Part shown: positions 1 through 8,486 of the stretch, in pieces
How the letters are laid out: the number at the start of each line of letters is the position of its first letter
Position numbering within the stretch: position 1 is the stretch's first letter
Notes under the pieces: generated by a model
What the model saw: only the letters and a program-made list of their open reading frames with translations
What the model was told of the DNA's origin: nothing
The model's database searches: none
Made by a program: the position numbers and the translations under genes
Assembly (NCBI RefSeq): GCF_030409805.1
Contig: NZ_JAUFQP010000013.1
Location: 428,501-492,500 of the forward strand
Direction: 5' to 3'
DNA: 64,000 bases
DNA from: Algibacter miyuki
Lineage (GTDB): Bacteria; Bacteroidota; Bacteroidia; Flavobacteriales; Flavobacteriaceae

Positions 1-1
1 A

Positions 2-1084
2 TATTTAGAGTTGTTTGACGAAAAACCAGTGATTAAAGAGTTGCATTTAGGAGGTGGTACTCCAACCTTTTTTAGCCCAGAGCATTTAAAACGACTGATT
101 AATGGCATTTTAAAACGATCGGTTTTAGCCGATAATTATGAGTTTAGTTTTGAAGGGCACCCCAATAATACCACGCGCGAACATTTGCAAGCGCTTTTCG
201 ATGTTGGGTTTCGTAGGGTGAGTTATGGTGTGCAAGATTATAATGAAACGGTACAAAAAGCCATCCATCGTATTCAGCCTTTTGAAAACGTAGAACGCGC
301 AACTAATTTGGCTCGAGAAATAGGATACACTTCGGTGGGGCACGACATTATTTTTGGACTGCCGTTTCAGAATTTAGATCACGTGAAATCTACTATTTTG
401 AAAACAAAAGCATTGTTGCCCGATAGATTAGCATTTTACAGTTATGCCCATGTACCATGGATAAAAGGTAATGGACAACGTGGATTTAATGATAACGATT
501 TACCAACACCAGAATTAAAAAGAAAGCAATACGAATTAGGAAAACAACTCCTTGCTGAGGTAGGATATCACGAAATTGGCATGGACCATTTTGCATTAAA
601 AACCGATAGCCTTTTTCAGTCTATGGAAAATGGAAATCTACATCGAAACTTTATGGGCTATACGGCCTCTAAAACACAGGCGATGATTGGTTTGGGCGTG
701 TCATCCATTAGCGATAGTTGGTATGGCTTTTCGCAAAATGTAAAAGGCATAGAAAGTTACTATAATTTACTGAAGGATGATATTATTCCAGTATATCGAG
801 GACATATTTTAAATGAAGAAGATTTAATCATCAGGCAACATATTCTGAATTTAATGTGTCGTTTTAAAACCAGTTGGGAAGACACCAATTTATACTTTAA
901 AGAATTGCCAGATGCCTTAATTATGTTGAAAGAAATGGAAATCGATGGTTTAGTTAATATACACGCTAAGCATCTTGAAGTTACTGAAAAAGGACAACCC
1001 TTTGTACGAAATATTTGTATGGCTTTCGATGTCTTATTACAACGTAAACAACCCGACGCGCAATTGTTTTCCATGACAGTTTAG
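2..1084 (+). CDS. hemN: Oxygen-independent coproporphyrinogen III dehydrogenase HemN (3' part, 5' end outside window)
   Basis: Radical-SAM enzyme that oxidatively decarboxylates coproporphyrinogen III to protoporphyrinogen IX in the cytoplasm without oxygen. The frame is open to the window edge, so about 360 codons are present. The first roughly 95 residues, including the CxxxCxxC cluster motif, lie upstream. Visible family marks are the SAM-binding GGGTPTFF near the start, HDIIFGLPFQ, YSYAHVPW, and MGYTASKT followed by IGLGVSSIS, which mark true HemN rather than HemW. Its position beside the cbb3 oxidase genes fits haem supply at low oxygen. Its own promoter is not visible. The gene ends in TAG and is followed by the stress-protein gene on the same strand after 63 nt. 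Confidence 0.93.
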   Translation, partial: YLELFDEKPVIKELHLGGGTPTFFSPEHLKRLINGILKRSVLADNYEFSFEGHPNNTTREHLQALFDVGFRRVSYGVQDYNETVQKAIHRIQPFENVERATNLAREIGYTSVGHDIIFGLPFQNLDHVKSTILKTKALLPDRLAFYSYAHVPWIKGNGQRGFNDNDLPTPELKRKQYELGKQLLAEVGYHEIGMDHFALKTDSLFQSMENGNLHRNFMGYTASKTQAMIGLGVSSISDSWYGFSQNVKGIESYYNLLKDDIIPVYRGHILNEEDLIIRQHILNLMCRFKTSWEDTNLYFKELPDALIMLKEMEIDGLVNIHAKHLEVTEKGQPFVRNICMAFDVLLQRKQPDAQLFSMTV

Positions 1085-1147
1085 TGCTTCGGAATATTAA
1101 AAAATGATTAAATTAAAAAGAATTAATAACTTCTAAAACCTTAAAAA

Positions 1148-1981
1148 ATGAAACGTATCATTGTACCCATCGATTTTTCAGAACAGTCAGAATATGCATT
1201 AAAAACCGCTGCAAGATTGGCAAAAAAACATGATGCAGAAATTTTGGTTTTACACATGCTAGAAATAGACAATTTGGCACTCACAGCATCTGCGTCACGC
1301 CTTGGAGAGCAAACTGTTTATTTTCTAAAAATAGCCGAACAGCGTTTCGAGAAATTCTTAAATAAACCCTATTTAAAAGATGTTAAAATTACGCCTATTA
1401 TTAAACATTTTAAAGTGTTTAGTGAGGTTAATGATGTTGCCAAAGAACGTGAAGCCGATATTATCATTATGGGGTCTCATGGCACCAGCGGCGTGCAGGA
1501 AATGTTTATAGGTTCCAATACAGAAAAAGTAGTGCGTAACTCCGAAATACCTGTGTTGGTTGTAAAAAACAACATCCCAGATATTAATTTTGAAGTTATT
1601 GTTTTGGCTTGTGATTTTAGTAAAGAGTCTATGGCACCGTATATTAACACGGTTAAAATGTTCGAAAAAATTGTGTCAAAAATTTACGTAGTACATGTTA
1701 ATTTACCAAACGAAAAATTTAGAAGCTCGGTAGAATTAGAAAAAAGAGCAGTTGACTTTTTCAACAAAGCAGACGGCCATTTAAAACGTATGGAGGATGT
1801 ACATTATGTTGCTGATTACACCGTAGATGAAGGCATTTTAAGCTTCTCTAATAAATATGGAGCCGATTTAATTGTAATGCCAACACATGGCAGAAAAGGC
1901 TTGGCTCACTTCTTTCAAGGTAGCGTGAGCGAAGATGTTGTTAACCATTCTACATTACCCGTACTTACCTTAAAAATATAA
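1148..1981 (+). CDS. Universal stress protein, tandem UspA domains
   Basis: Cytoplasmic protein of 277 residues made of two UspA-type nucleotide-binding folds. Domain 1 starts MKRIIVPIDFSEQSEYAL and carries the ATP-loop pattern MGSHGTSG...GSNTEKVVRNS around residues 110-140. Domain 2 has MPTHGRKG...GSVSEDVVNHS around 245-270. Both patterns match G-x2-G-x9-G-S, so both halves may bind ATP. The gene follows hemN in the same direction and is closed by two successive terminators. Tandem Usp proteins often accompany microaerobic respiration genes, so a role in redox or low-oxygen stress is likely, but this is inferred from context only. Confidence 0.9.
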   Translation: MKRIIVPIDFSEQSEYALKTAARLAKKHDAEILVLHMLEIDNLALTASASRLGEQTVYFLKIAEQRFEKFLNKPYLKDVKITPIIKHFKVFSEVNDVAKEREADIIIMGSHGTSGVQEMFIGSNTEKVVRNSEIPVLVVKNNIPDINFEVIVLACDFSKESMAPYINTVKMFEKIVSKIYVVHVNLPNEKFRSSVELEKRAVDFFNKADGHLKRMEDVHYVADYTVDEGILSFSNKYGADLIVMPTHGRKGLAHFFQGSVSEDVVNHSTLPVLTLKI

Positions 1982-2005
1982 AGAATAAGGTTCTGTTGTG
2001 AGAGG

Positions 2006-2056
2006 TATAATTTCGTCAGCCTTCAAAGTAGGAAGGTTGGCGAGGTTATATTTTTT
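2006..2056 (+). terminator. Strong hairpin terminator after the stress-protein gene
   Basis: Two 19-nt arms (2006-2024 and 2032-2050) pair along their full length around a 7-nt loop, followed by six T. Four of the 19 pairs are G-U only when read as plus-strand RNA; on the minus strand they would be A-C mismatches. This shows that the plus-strand RNA is the selected molecule. It begins 25 nt after the Usp stop codon. Confidence 0.85.
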
Positions 2057-2072
2057 AAAAAGCCAAATTTTT

Positions 2073-2108
2073 AAACTCTAAAGTAGATTCTATTTTAGAG
2101 TTTTTTTT
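2073..2108 (+). terminator. Second terminator between the convergent usp and safE-like genes
   Basis: Perfect 10-bp stem AAACTCTAAA / TTTAGAGTTT with an 11-nt loop, running into eight T. It lies 23 nt after the first terminator and before the convergent gene ending at 2137. It mainly serves plus-strand transcripts because the T-run is on that side. Confidence 0.8.
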
Positions 2109-2136
2109 GTATTGTAAAAGAGGGTAGAAGTGAGGT

Positions 2137-2838
2137 TTAATGGCAATCAATACTATTAGTAACCAGATCGTAAACAGGAGTAGGCGATAGGTAAGGAATG
2201 CCTAACCCTAAACCGCGAATAATAAATAGAACACCAATAATCACCACAAAAACAGGAATAGCTTTCTGTATTTTTTGGCGTGCGGCACCTTTTAAAAATT
2301 GCGAAAAGTAAATCGCTGTGGTCATTAACGGGATGGTTCCTAAACCAAAAACCGCCATATATAAAGCACCATTTAAGGCATGTCCGCTAGCAATAGCGGC
2401 AAAAACCGCCATATAAACCAAACCACAAGGTAAAAAGCCGTTTAAAAAACCAATAGTTAAAAAGGTATCCATTGTTTTTTTCTTCATGGCCGCTCCTAAG
2501 CCCGATTTCACTTTCGAAATAATACGATAAACCGGTTTGGAGAAATTATATTTATTGAATGTTTTCTGTGGAATAATAACCACTAAAATCATTAAAATGC
2601 CAATAAAAATAGAAAGCTGTTGCTGAAATCCAAAAATAAATAAACTCTTTCCTATAAGTCCGAAAACGAGTCCAATAACACTGTAGGCAAGCAGTTTACC
2701 AAAATGATAAACGCCAATTTGCAATGCTTTTTTTAGAGGATTGGTTCGGTCTACCGGAAGCATGAAAGCAATAGGGCCACACATGCCAACGCAGTGAAAA
2801 CTACCTAGAAGTCCGAGTATAAATGCCGAAACAAGCAT
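2137..2838 (-). CDS. SafE/DsbD-like inner-membrane protein linked to cbb3 oxidase assembly
   Basis: Membrane protein of 233 residues with six or so hydrophobic segments. It starts with LLGSFHCVGMCGP, the CxxxC-bearing first helix typical of the sulfite exporter TauE/SafE (DsbD_2-like) proteins found beside ccoG, ccoH and ccoI. A second LPCGLVYMA motif in the middle repeats the proline-cysteine pattern, as expected for an internally duplicated half-transporter. It is the last gene of the cco cluster, one base after the ccoH-like gene. Relatives are thought to help copper or thiol handling during oxidase maturation. The exact substrate cannot be told from sequence. Confidence 0.8.
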   Translation of the reverse strand: MLVSAFILGLLGSFHCVGMCGPIAFMLPVDRTNPLKKALQIGVYHFGKLLAYSVIGLVFGLIGKSLFIFGFQQQLSIFIGILMILVVIIPQKTFNKYNFSKPVYRIISKVKSGLGAAMKKKTMDTFLTIGFLNGFLPCGLVYMAVFAAIASGHALNGALYMAVFGLGTIPLMTTAIYFSQFLKGAARQKIQKAIPVFVVIIGVLFIIRGLGLGIPYLSPTPVYDLVTNSIDCH

Positions 2839-2839
2839 A

Positions 2840-3289
2840 TTAATAAATTATAGATTCTTTGAATAGGTACGAATTTCCATTATATTGCCAATCAATTTTA
2901 ATGTTCCAACGACCATCTACCAAACGTTTGTCAGGTATGAGCAAAGTAGAATCAGACAGTGAAACAATAGAAGTTTCAAAGTCTAGTTGTTTGTTAGATG
3001 GTCTATATAGGAACACTTTTCCTGTAATTTTTTTGTAATCGAAACCCTTTGGGAATACCACTTTTATGCCCTCGTTAGTGCGGAAATAATTGACATTAAC
3101 CGTTAATTCTTCCGCTTTTTCAAGCTTATATATATCCTTTTGGTACAAAACTTCTGCGCCATAATAATCTTCGGTAACCAGTTCGTTTTTAAATCTATTG
3201 TCCGAAAACATGGTTATAACAAAGTATAAAATAAAGGCTATAAAGCCTATAAATGCTAGTATTATTCCGGTTCCCCAATTAAATTTCAT
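2840..3289 (-). CDS. ccoH: FixH/CcoH family cbb3 oxidase assembly protein
   Basis: Small protein of 149 residues with one N-terminal transmembrane helix (about residues 8-28, IILAFIGFIAFILYFVITMF) and a periplasmic domain. The domain has the family pattern MFSDNRFKNELVTEDYY...YQKDI, followed by a beta-rich stretch. FixH/CcoH proteins act with the copper ATPase CcoI in building the cbb3-type oxidase. It lies between ccoG, from which a structured repeat separates it, and the SafE-like gene 1 nt downstream. The repeat copy in the spacer holds a chance-level TATGTTTG on the minus strand, so separate transcription from ccoG is possible but unproven. Confidence 0.85.
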   Translation of the reverse strand: MKFNWGTGIILAFIGFIAFILYFVITMFSDNRFKNELVTEDYYGAEVLYQKDIYKLEKAEELTVNVNYFRTNEGIKVVFPKGFDYKKITGKVFLYRPSNKQLDFETSIVSLSDSTLLIPDKRLVDGRWNIKIDWQYNGNSYLFKESIIY

Positions 3290-3351
3290 CTCAATAATAT
3301 TTTTTTATTTCCGCGAAAGCGAAAACGTCATTATTACTCGTTTTATGTTTA

Positions 3352-3455
3352 GGGCATTACCCTACGGGTCGGGCTATCACTACTCGCTCCCTTCCTTTGG
3401 TCGGGGAGCTCAAACATACCGTTCTATCCCTAATGCAACTACCTGCCAAATTACT
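3352..3455 (+). repeat. Structured dispersed repeat, copy 1 (between ccoG and ccoH)
   Basis: Copy of an element also present at 8559-8666 and 62581-62694, in the same orientation. Its parts are GGGCATTA at the 5' end, then CGGGTCGGGCT, a GCTCCC...GGGAGC hairpin, ATCCC, and TAATGC closing at 3436, followed by a pyrimidine-rich tail. The 5' GCATTA can pair with the 3' TAATGC; in the other copies these read GCGTT and AACGC, so the pair covaries. It runs antisense to the surrounding cco genes. Two long open frames cross it but have no coding signature. Confidence 0.8.
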
Positions 3456-3476
3456 TTTCAGTTCTTAACAGCAGGC

Positions 3477-4901
3477 TTACTTAAAACTTCTTGGGCCTAA
3501 AAAGTTAGCTGTAGTGGTTTCAATTAATTTATCTCCAGAGTAAACTCCAATTTTAATTTTATTTCTATCGCCACTTAAAGCCGAGTTATTTATTTCAACA
3601 AATAAAGTCCCTTTAGATATTTCTTGTTTAGGTACTACAAAGTGATCGTTTGTTGCCACCAATTTTAATTCTCCTTTATGTGAAAGTAATTTAAAGCTTA
3701 CGCCCTCAATAGCTTCCGATGTTTTATTTACTAATTTATAAGTAAACACATTACTAATAATATTGTTATCCTTGTGCTCGTATAGTTGACCAGGTAATCT
3801 TAAAATAGTAGCTTCTACATCGTTTCGTAAAAAAAGCATACCTACAAGTAAGCCTGTTAAAATGGCTAATACCGCGATGTAACCTTTAATTCTTGGAGTT
3901 AGTTTAAACGGTACTTTCTTTTCTATATTTTCTTCACTCGTATATCTAATTAAACCTTTTGGCAGGTTAATGCTTTCCATAATATGGTCGCACTCATCAA
4001 TGCAAGCCGTACAGTTTACACATTCTAACTGTGTACCGTTTCTAATGTCTATACCGGTAGGGCAAACATTAACACATTGCATACAATCGATACAATCGCC
4101 ATGGCCTAAAGCCTCACGATCTTCAGTTTTTCTGAATTTTTTTCTACCATTTTCTGCCTCTCCACGTTTATGGTCGTATGCCACAACAATAGATTTTGTG
4201 TCTAAAAGAACACCTTGCAACCTACCGTAAGGGCAAGCAATAATACAAACCTGTTCTCTAAACCAAGCAAAAACAAAATAAAATACGGCTGTAAATATGG
4301 TTAACGATATTAACGTACTGGAATGTTCTGTAGGGCCATCGGTGATGTAAGATATAAGCTTGTCGCTTCCTATTAAATACGCCAAAAACACATTGGCGAT
4401 GATAAAGGAAATCAAAATAAAAATAATTGTTTTTATTGTTTTTTTTCTAATCTTCTCGGCATTCCAATGTTGTTTGGCTAACCGCATTTGTTTACCACGA
4501 TCGCCTTCAATCCAATATTCAATACGTCTAAATACCATTTCCATAAAAATGGTTTGTGGACAAATCCATCCGCAGAAAATACGTCCGAAGGATACTGTAA
4601 AAAGTGCAATAAACACAACACCAATAATCATCGAAATTACAAATAGATGAAAATCTTGAGGCCAAAACGGGAAACTAAAAATATTAAAACGCCTTTCTAA
4701 AATATTAAACATTAAAAACTGGTTGCCATTAATTTTAATAAATGGTGCCAATAGTAAAAATGCTAATAAGGCGTAGCTTACGTATTTACGATACTTGTAA
4801 AACTTGCCACTTGGTTTTTTAGGAAATACCCATGCGCGTTTACCGTCTTCGGTAACCGTGCCTATGGAGTCTCTAAATGTTTCGTTGTCTGGCGTTTCCA
4901 C
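3477..4901 (-). CDS. ccoG: cbb3 oxidase accessory ferredoxin-type protein CcoG (RdxA/FixG)
   Basis: Inner-membrane iron-sulphur protein of 474 residues needed for cbb3 oxidase maturation (copper reduction in known homologues). Several transmembrane helices lie in the first 220 residues, with CGWICPQTIFMEMVFRR among them. Two [4Fe-4S] ferredoxin motifs follow around residues 265-305 (CIDCMQCVNVCPTG and CVNCTACIDECDH). One more helix is near 325, then a C-terminal Ig-like periplasmic domain (FixG C-terminal). Length and domain order match the family. It is downstream of ccoP, from which a short intercistronic hairpin separates it. Confidence 0.95.
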   Translation of the reverse strand: METPDNETFRDSIGTVTEDGKRAWVFPKKPSGKFYKYRKYVSYALLAFLLLAPFIKINGNQFLMFNILERRFNIFSFPFWPQDFHLFVISMIIGVVFIALFTVSFGRIFCGWICPQTIFMEMVFRRIEYWIEGDRGKQMRLAKQHWNAEKIRKKTIKTIIFILISFIIANVFLAYLIGSDKLISYITDGPTEHSSTLISLTIFTAVFYFVFAWFREQVCIIACPYGRLQGVLLDTKSIVVAYDHKRGEAENGRKKFRKTEDREALGHGDCIDCMQCVNVCPTGIDIRNGTQLECVNCTACIDECDHIMESINLPKGLIRYTSEENIEKKVPFKLTPRIKGYIAVLAILTGLLVGMLFLRNDVEATILRLPGQLYEHKDNNIISNVFTYKLVNKTSEAIEGVSFKLLSHKGELKLVATNDHFVVPKQEISKGTLFVEINNSALSGDRNKIKIGVYSGDKLIETTTANFLGPRSFK

Positions 4902-4917
4902 GTTGTTTGGTGTTTAT

Positions 4918-4946
4918 AAACCTGCTAGTAAAAAACTAACAGGTTT
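4918..4946 (-). other. Intercistronic hairpin between ccoP and ccoG
   Basis: Inverted repeat AAACCTG / CAGGTTT, continued inward by TAGT / ACTA after one mismatch, around an A-rich loop (T-rich on the minus RNA). No T-run follows on the minus strand. It is therefore more likely an mRNA-stability or partial-attenuation structure than a full terminator. Confidence 0.5.
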
Positions 4947-4970
4947 AAGGTATATTGAGTTAGTGTATGC

Positions 4971-5870
4971 TTAATTTACAGCTGCAGGTGCGTCACTTTC
5001 AGCTGTCCAAATATCGCCTTGTGGCTCTTTTGGGTTTGCAGGCGTTGTACCTTGCAGACTTAAAACGTAACTAGAAACCTGAGCAATTTGTGCTGGTTTT
5101 AGTTGTGCTTTCCAGGCAATCATTCCTTTTCCAGAACGTCCACCTTCAGATATGGTTTTAAATACATGTTTAACATCGCCACCTAAAATCCAGTTCGGGT
5201 CGGTTAGGTTCGGGCCAATTCCACCACCACCATCAGCCATGTGGCATGCCACACAGTTAGTCTCGAAAATGGTTTTTCCGGCTTTTAAGTCTGATGCTTC
5301 AGTTAATAACGTTACAGTATTAAAATCGACTAAATCTTTTGCCGTTTTTTTGTATTCTTCAATGGCTATTCTAGCTTCTGCTAATTCTGTTTCTAATTCA
5401 TCAATTTGATTGTCACCATTAAAAACTTCATATTTCAACATGTAAACAATAGCAAAAACGATGGAGATGTAAAAGGCGTATACCCACCATGGTGGTAAAT
5501 TGTTATCTAGTTCTTTGATGCCATCGTAACTGTGATCTAAAATAATTTCAGCTTCTTGTTCTATTGGTTTTTGACCTAGTAATTTGGTATAAGTTTCTTT
5601 TATCCAAGTGAATTTATAGCCCAATTCTTTTTCAGCTAAAAAACGAGCTTTAGCCGCTTCGTCTAATTTATGAAGCATTACATTTTCCAATGCTCCAACA
5701 ACACCTTCAATAGCTATTAAAATTAGAAGTACTAAAATTAAAAATAATTGAACGGCAGTATATTCAATAAAAGCCGGCTTTTCGCCAGAATCTACACAGT
5801 ATTCTGTTGCAGCGAAAATTATTAAAAAGGCTACGGGAATTCGTATCCAAGATGGAATTAGTTTTCTCAT
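4971..5870 (-). CDS. ccoP: cbb3-type cytochrome c oxidase subunit III CcoP, single-haem form
   Basis: Membrane-anchored cytochrome c of 299 residues that passes electrons to the cbb3 core. Two N-terminal hydrophobic helices (about 10-25 and 38-60) come first. The conserved DHSYDGIKELDNNLPPWWV precedes a third helix near 130. An acidic coiled stretch follows, and then one cytochrome c domain with CVACH near residue 204 and a distal methionine candidate in GKGMIAW. Proteobacterial CcoP usually has two CxxCH motifs; only one is present here. The start overlaps the stop of the ccoQ-like gene by 4 nt (ATGA), so the two are probably translationally coupled. Confidence 0.93.
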   Translation of the reverse strand: MRKLIPSWIRIPVAFLIIFAATEYCVDSGEKPAFIEYTAVQLFLILVLLILIAIEGVVGALENVMLHKLDEAAKARFLAEKELGYKFTWIKETYTKLLGQKPIEQEAEIILDHSYDGIKELDNNLPPWWVYAFYISIVFAIVYMLKYEVFNGDNQIDELETELAEARIAIEEYKKTAKDLVDFNTVTLLTEASDLKAGKTIFETNCVACHMADGGGGIGPNLTDPNWILGGDVKHVFKTISEGGRSGKGMIAWKAQLKPAQIAQVSSYVLSLQGTTPANPKEPQGDIWTAESDAPAAVN

Positions 5871-6052
5871 AATGTATCGTCGTTTTGAGTTTCTAAAGGC
5901 AGGTTGCTAACGTTTTGTATATAGTCTTTTTTCGCAGTAATAACCCACCAAAAAAGGAGTACAAAAAATGAAAAGAATATCACTAACGAAATTATTGGAT
6001 AAATCTCGATACCGTCAATAGTTTCCATGTGGTATTTTATAAATTTCAACAT
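5867..6052 (-). CDS. ccoQ: CcoQ/FixQ-like small cbb3 oxidase subunit
   Basis: A 61-residue protein with a single transmembrane helix (about residues 17-39, YPIISLVIFFSFFVLLFWWV) followed by TAKKDYI, the usual lysine-rich edge of CcoQ proteins. Sequence similarity is weak, as normal for this subunit, so the call rests on size, topology and the invariable place between ccoNO and ccoP. It starts 25 nt after ccoNO and overlaps ccoP by 4 nt. Confidence 0.8.
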   Translation of the reverse strand: MLKFIKYHMETIDGIEIYPIISLVIFFSFFVLLFWWVITAKKDYIQNVSNLPLETQNDDTL

Positions 6053-6076
6053 GATTTTATATTGTTTTGGTGGTTA

Positions 6077-8269
6077 TTATTTTTGTTCTGGTTTCACGTG
6101 AATATCGGTACCTAAGCGCTGTAAATAAGCAATAAGTGCCACAATTTCTCTGTTTTTCATTTCTATAAAAGGCTCTCCATTGTCGGCTGCATATTTTTTA
6201 TCCGCTTCATAGGTTTTTGCAAAATCAGGATCTTGATATAGGTTTTGCTCAATTTGCCCACCTTGCTCTAACATAGCTTGTTGTGCATTATTAATTTCCT
6301 CTTGCGTGTATGGTACGCCTAGGGTTACCATAGCTTCCATTTTTCTTTCGGTTAACGATTTATCTAACTCACTACCTTCTCCGGTGATTAACCAAGGGTA
6401 TCTTGGCATAATAGAACCTGATGAGGTACTTTGTGGATCGTACATGTGGTTAAAGTGCCAGTTATCTGAATATTTAGCGCCAATTCTATGTAAATCTGGT
6501 CCGGTACGTTTTGATCCCCAAAGGAATGGATGATCGTAAACAAATTCTCCTGCTTTAGAGTATTCACCGTAACGTTCAACCTCGTGTCTAAACGGACGAA
6601 TCATTTGAGTATGGCAGCCTACACAACCTTCACGGATATAAATATCACGACCTTCTAATTCTAATGGTGAGTATGGTTTTACTGTTGAAATGGTTGGTAT
6701 ATTAGATTTTACCATAATGGTTGGTACAATTTGAACCACACCACCAATTAAAATAGCAATAGTTGCTAAAATGGTTAATTGAATTGGTTTACGTTCTAAC
6801 CAAGTGTGCCATCCTTCATTAGCTGTTCTGCTTTTAGAAACACGTTCTAATGCTGGAGCTTCGGCTAATTCATCTTCAACTTTGCTACCTTGTCTAACAG
6901 TCATAATCACGTTATAAACCAAGATAAACATACCAATAATATATAAAGTACCACCAACAGCACGCATCATGTACATTGGCATAATTTCAGTAACGGTTTC
7001 TAAAAAGTTACCATAAACTAAAGTACCATCTGGATTAAATTGTTGCCACATAGAATACTGAGTAAAACCGGCAACATATAACGGTAAAGCATACATGATA
7101 ATACCTAATGTGCCTACCCAAAAGTGCACATTAGTTAAAGATGCAGAATACATTTTTGTTTTAAATAGACGTGGAATTAAGTAATAAATTAATCCAAAAG
7201 CCATAAAACCGTTCCAAGCTAATGCACCAACGTGTACGTGGGCAACAATCCAATCTGTAAAATGCGCTACCGCATTCACACTTTTTAGCGAAAGCAATGG
7301 GCCTTCAAAGGTCGCCATACCATAACCGGTAATGGCAACAACCATAAATTTTAAAACAGGATCTGTACGAACTTTATCCCATGCACCACGCAAGGTTAAT
7401 AAACCATTGATCATACCACCCCAAGACGGCATTAGTAACATTACTGAAAATGCAACACCTAAATTTTGTGCCCATTCTGGTAATGCCGTATATAATAAAT
7501 GGTGAGGTCCAGCCCAGATATAAATAAAAATAAGAGACCAAAAGTGTACAATAGATAATCTATAAGAGTATACAGGTCTGTTTGCTGCTTTAGGTACAAA
7601 GTAATACATCAAACCTAAATACGGAGTTGTTAAAAAGAAGGCTACCGCATTGTGGCCGTACCACCATTGCACTAAAGCATCTTGAACACCAGCGTACACA
7701 GAGTAACTTTTAAAAGCACTTACAGGAAGTTCTAAACTATTAAAAACATGCAGTACTGCAACAGTAACAAACGTTGCTAAGTAAAACCAAATGGCTACAT
7801 ATAAGTGGCGTTGTCTACGCTTTAAAATAGTCCAAATCATGTTGATACCAAAAACCAACCAAATAATAGTGATTGCAATATCAATAGGCCATTCTAATTC
7901 CGCATATTCTTTAGTTGATGTATAACCTAAAGGCAATGTAATAGCTGCTGCAACAATAATAAGCTGCCAACCCCAAAAGTTAATGTTACTTAATAAATCA
8001 CTAGCCATTCTCGCCTTAAGCAAACGCTGTAACGAGTAATAAATACCCGCAAACATCGCATTACCAACAAAAGCAAAAATTACAGCATTGGTGTGTAGTG
8101 GTCTTAAACGACCAAAACTTAACCAAGGAATACCATCGGTTAAATTTGGGAATAAAAACAAGAACGCCAGTAGCAAACCTACCGCCATACCTACAACGCC
8201 AAACACAATCGTGGCGTAAATAAATTTTGTAACGATTTTATTATCGTACTTAAACTGTTGCATTTCCAT
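6077..8269 (-). CDS. ccoNO: Fused cbb3-type oxidase subunits I and II (CcoN-CcoO)
   Basis: A 730-residue fusion of the catalytic haem-copper subunit with the membrane-bound mono-haem cytochrome c subunit. The CcoN part (about 1-480) has many helices and the metal-ligand segments HTNAVIFAFVGNAMF, WWYGHNAVAFF, WAGPHHLLYTALP and DWIVAHVHVGALAWNG. A linker and one helix (about 495-515) lead to the CcoO part, with haem motif GCVGCHTQMIRPF near residue 545 and GSIMPRYPWL carrying the distal Met. CcoN-CcoO fusion is the usual Bacteroidetes arrangement. It reduces oxygen with high affinity and pumps protons. It follows ccoS by 11 nt. Confidence 0.96.
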   Translation of the reverse strand: MEMQQFKYDNKIVTKFIYATIVFGVVGMAVGLLLAFLFLFPNLTDGIPWLSFGRLRPLHTNAVIFAFVGNAMFAGIYYSLQRLLKARMASDLLSNINFWGWQLIIVAAAITLPLGYTSTKEYAELEWPIDIAITIIWLVFGINMIWTILKRRQRHLYVAIWFYLATFVTVAVLHVFNSLELPVSAFKSYSVYAGVQDALVQWWYGHNAVAFFLTTPYLGLMYYFVPKAANRPVYSYRLSIVHFWSLIFIYIWAGPHHLLYTALPEWAQNLGVAFSVMLLMPSWGGMINGLLTLRGAWDKVRTDPVLKFMVVAITGYGMATFEGPLLSLKSVNAVAHFTDWIVAHVHVGALAWNGFMAFGLIYYLIPRLFKTKMYSASLTNVHFWVGTLGIIMYALPLYVAGFTQYSMWQQFNPDGTLVYGNFLETVTEIMPMYMMRAVGGTLYIIGMFILVYNVIMTVRQGSKVEDELAEAPALERVSKSRTANEGWHTWLERKPIQLTILATIAILIGGVVQIVPTIMVKSNIPTISTVKPYSPLELEGRDIYIREGCVGCHTQMIRPFRHEVERYGEYSKAGEFVYDHPFLWGSKRTGPDLHRIGAKYSDNWHFNHMYDPQSTSSGSIMPRYPWLITGEGSELDKSLTERKMEAMVTLGVPYTQEEINNAQQAMLEQGGQIEQNLYQDPDFAKTYEADKKYAADNGEPFIEMKNREIVALIAYLQRLGTDIHVKPEQK

Positions 8270-8280
8270 AAATTAAAATG

Positions 8281-8466
8281 TTAATCTTTCTTAGTTAAAA
8301 TTGTTTTATCGGTTTTCTTTTTTACCAGTTCGTCGTCAAAAAGAATTCTGACAGACGGCGTGTAGCTATCATCGAACTGTCCGCTTCGTACAGCCAAAAT
8401 GAAAGCAATAAAAAAGCCAATAGCAACAATAATGCTAATAGTTAGTAAAATGTATATAACGCTCAT
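8281..8466 (-). CDS. ccoS: cbb3 oxidase assembly protein CcoS
   Basis: A 61-residue protein with one N-terminal transmembrane helix (about residues 4-26) and the CcoS hallmark AVRSGQFDD near residue 30, followed by a charged tail. CcoS helps insert cofactors into the CcoN subunit. It is the first gene of the ccoS-NO-Q-P-G transcript, with a Bacteroidetes -7 box and an Fnr-type palindrome immediately upstream. Confidence 0.9.
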   Translation of the reverse strand: MSVIYILLTISIIVAIGFFIAFILAVRSGQFDDSYTPSVRILFDDELVKKKTDKTILTKKD

Positions 8467-8486
8467 ACCTATTTGAAGTTATGGTT

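Noticed and set aside
3411..3438. Minus-strand TTG-N17-TATGTTTG inside repeat copy 1, as a promoter for ccoH
   Set aside because: The spacer is shorter than the 19-21 nt norm and copy 2 has TATGCTTG at the same place, so it looks like a feature of the repeat and not a promoter.
3198..3500. Open frame of 100 codons on the plus strand over the repeat at 3.4 kb
   Set aside because: It consists of the antisense of ccoH plus the structured repeat; no protein character.
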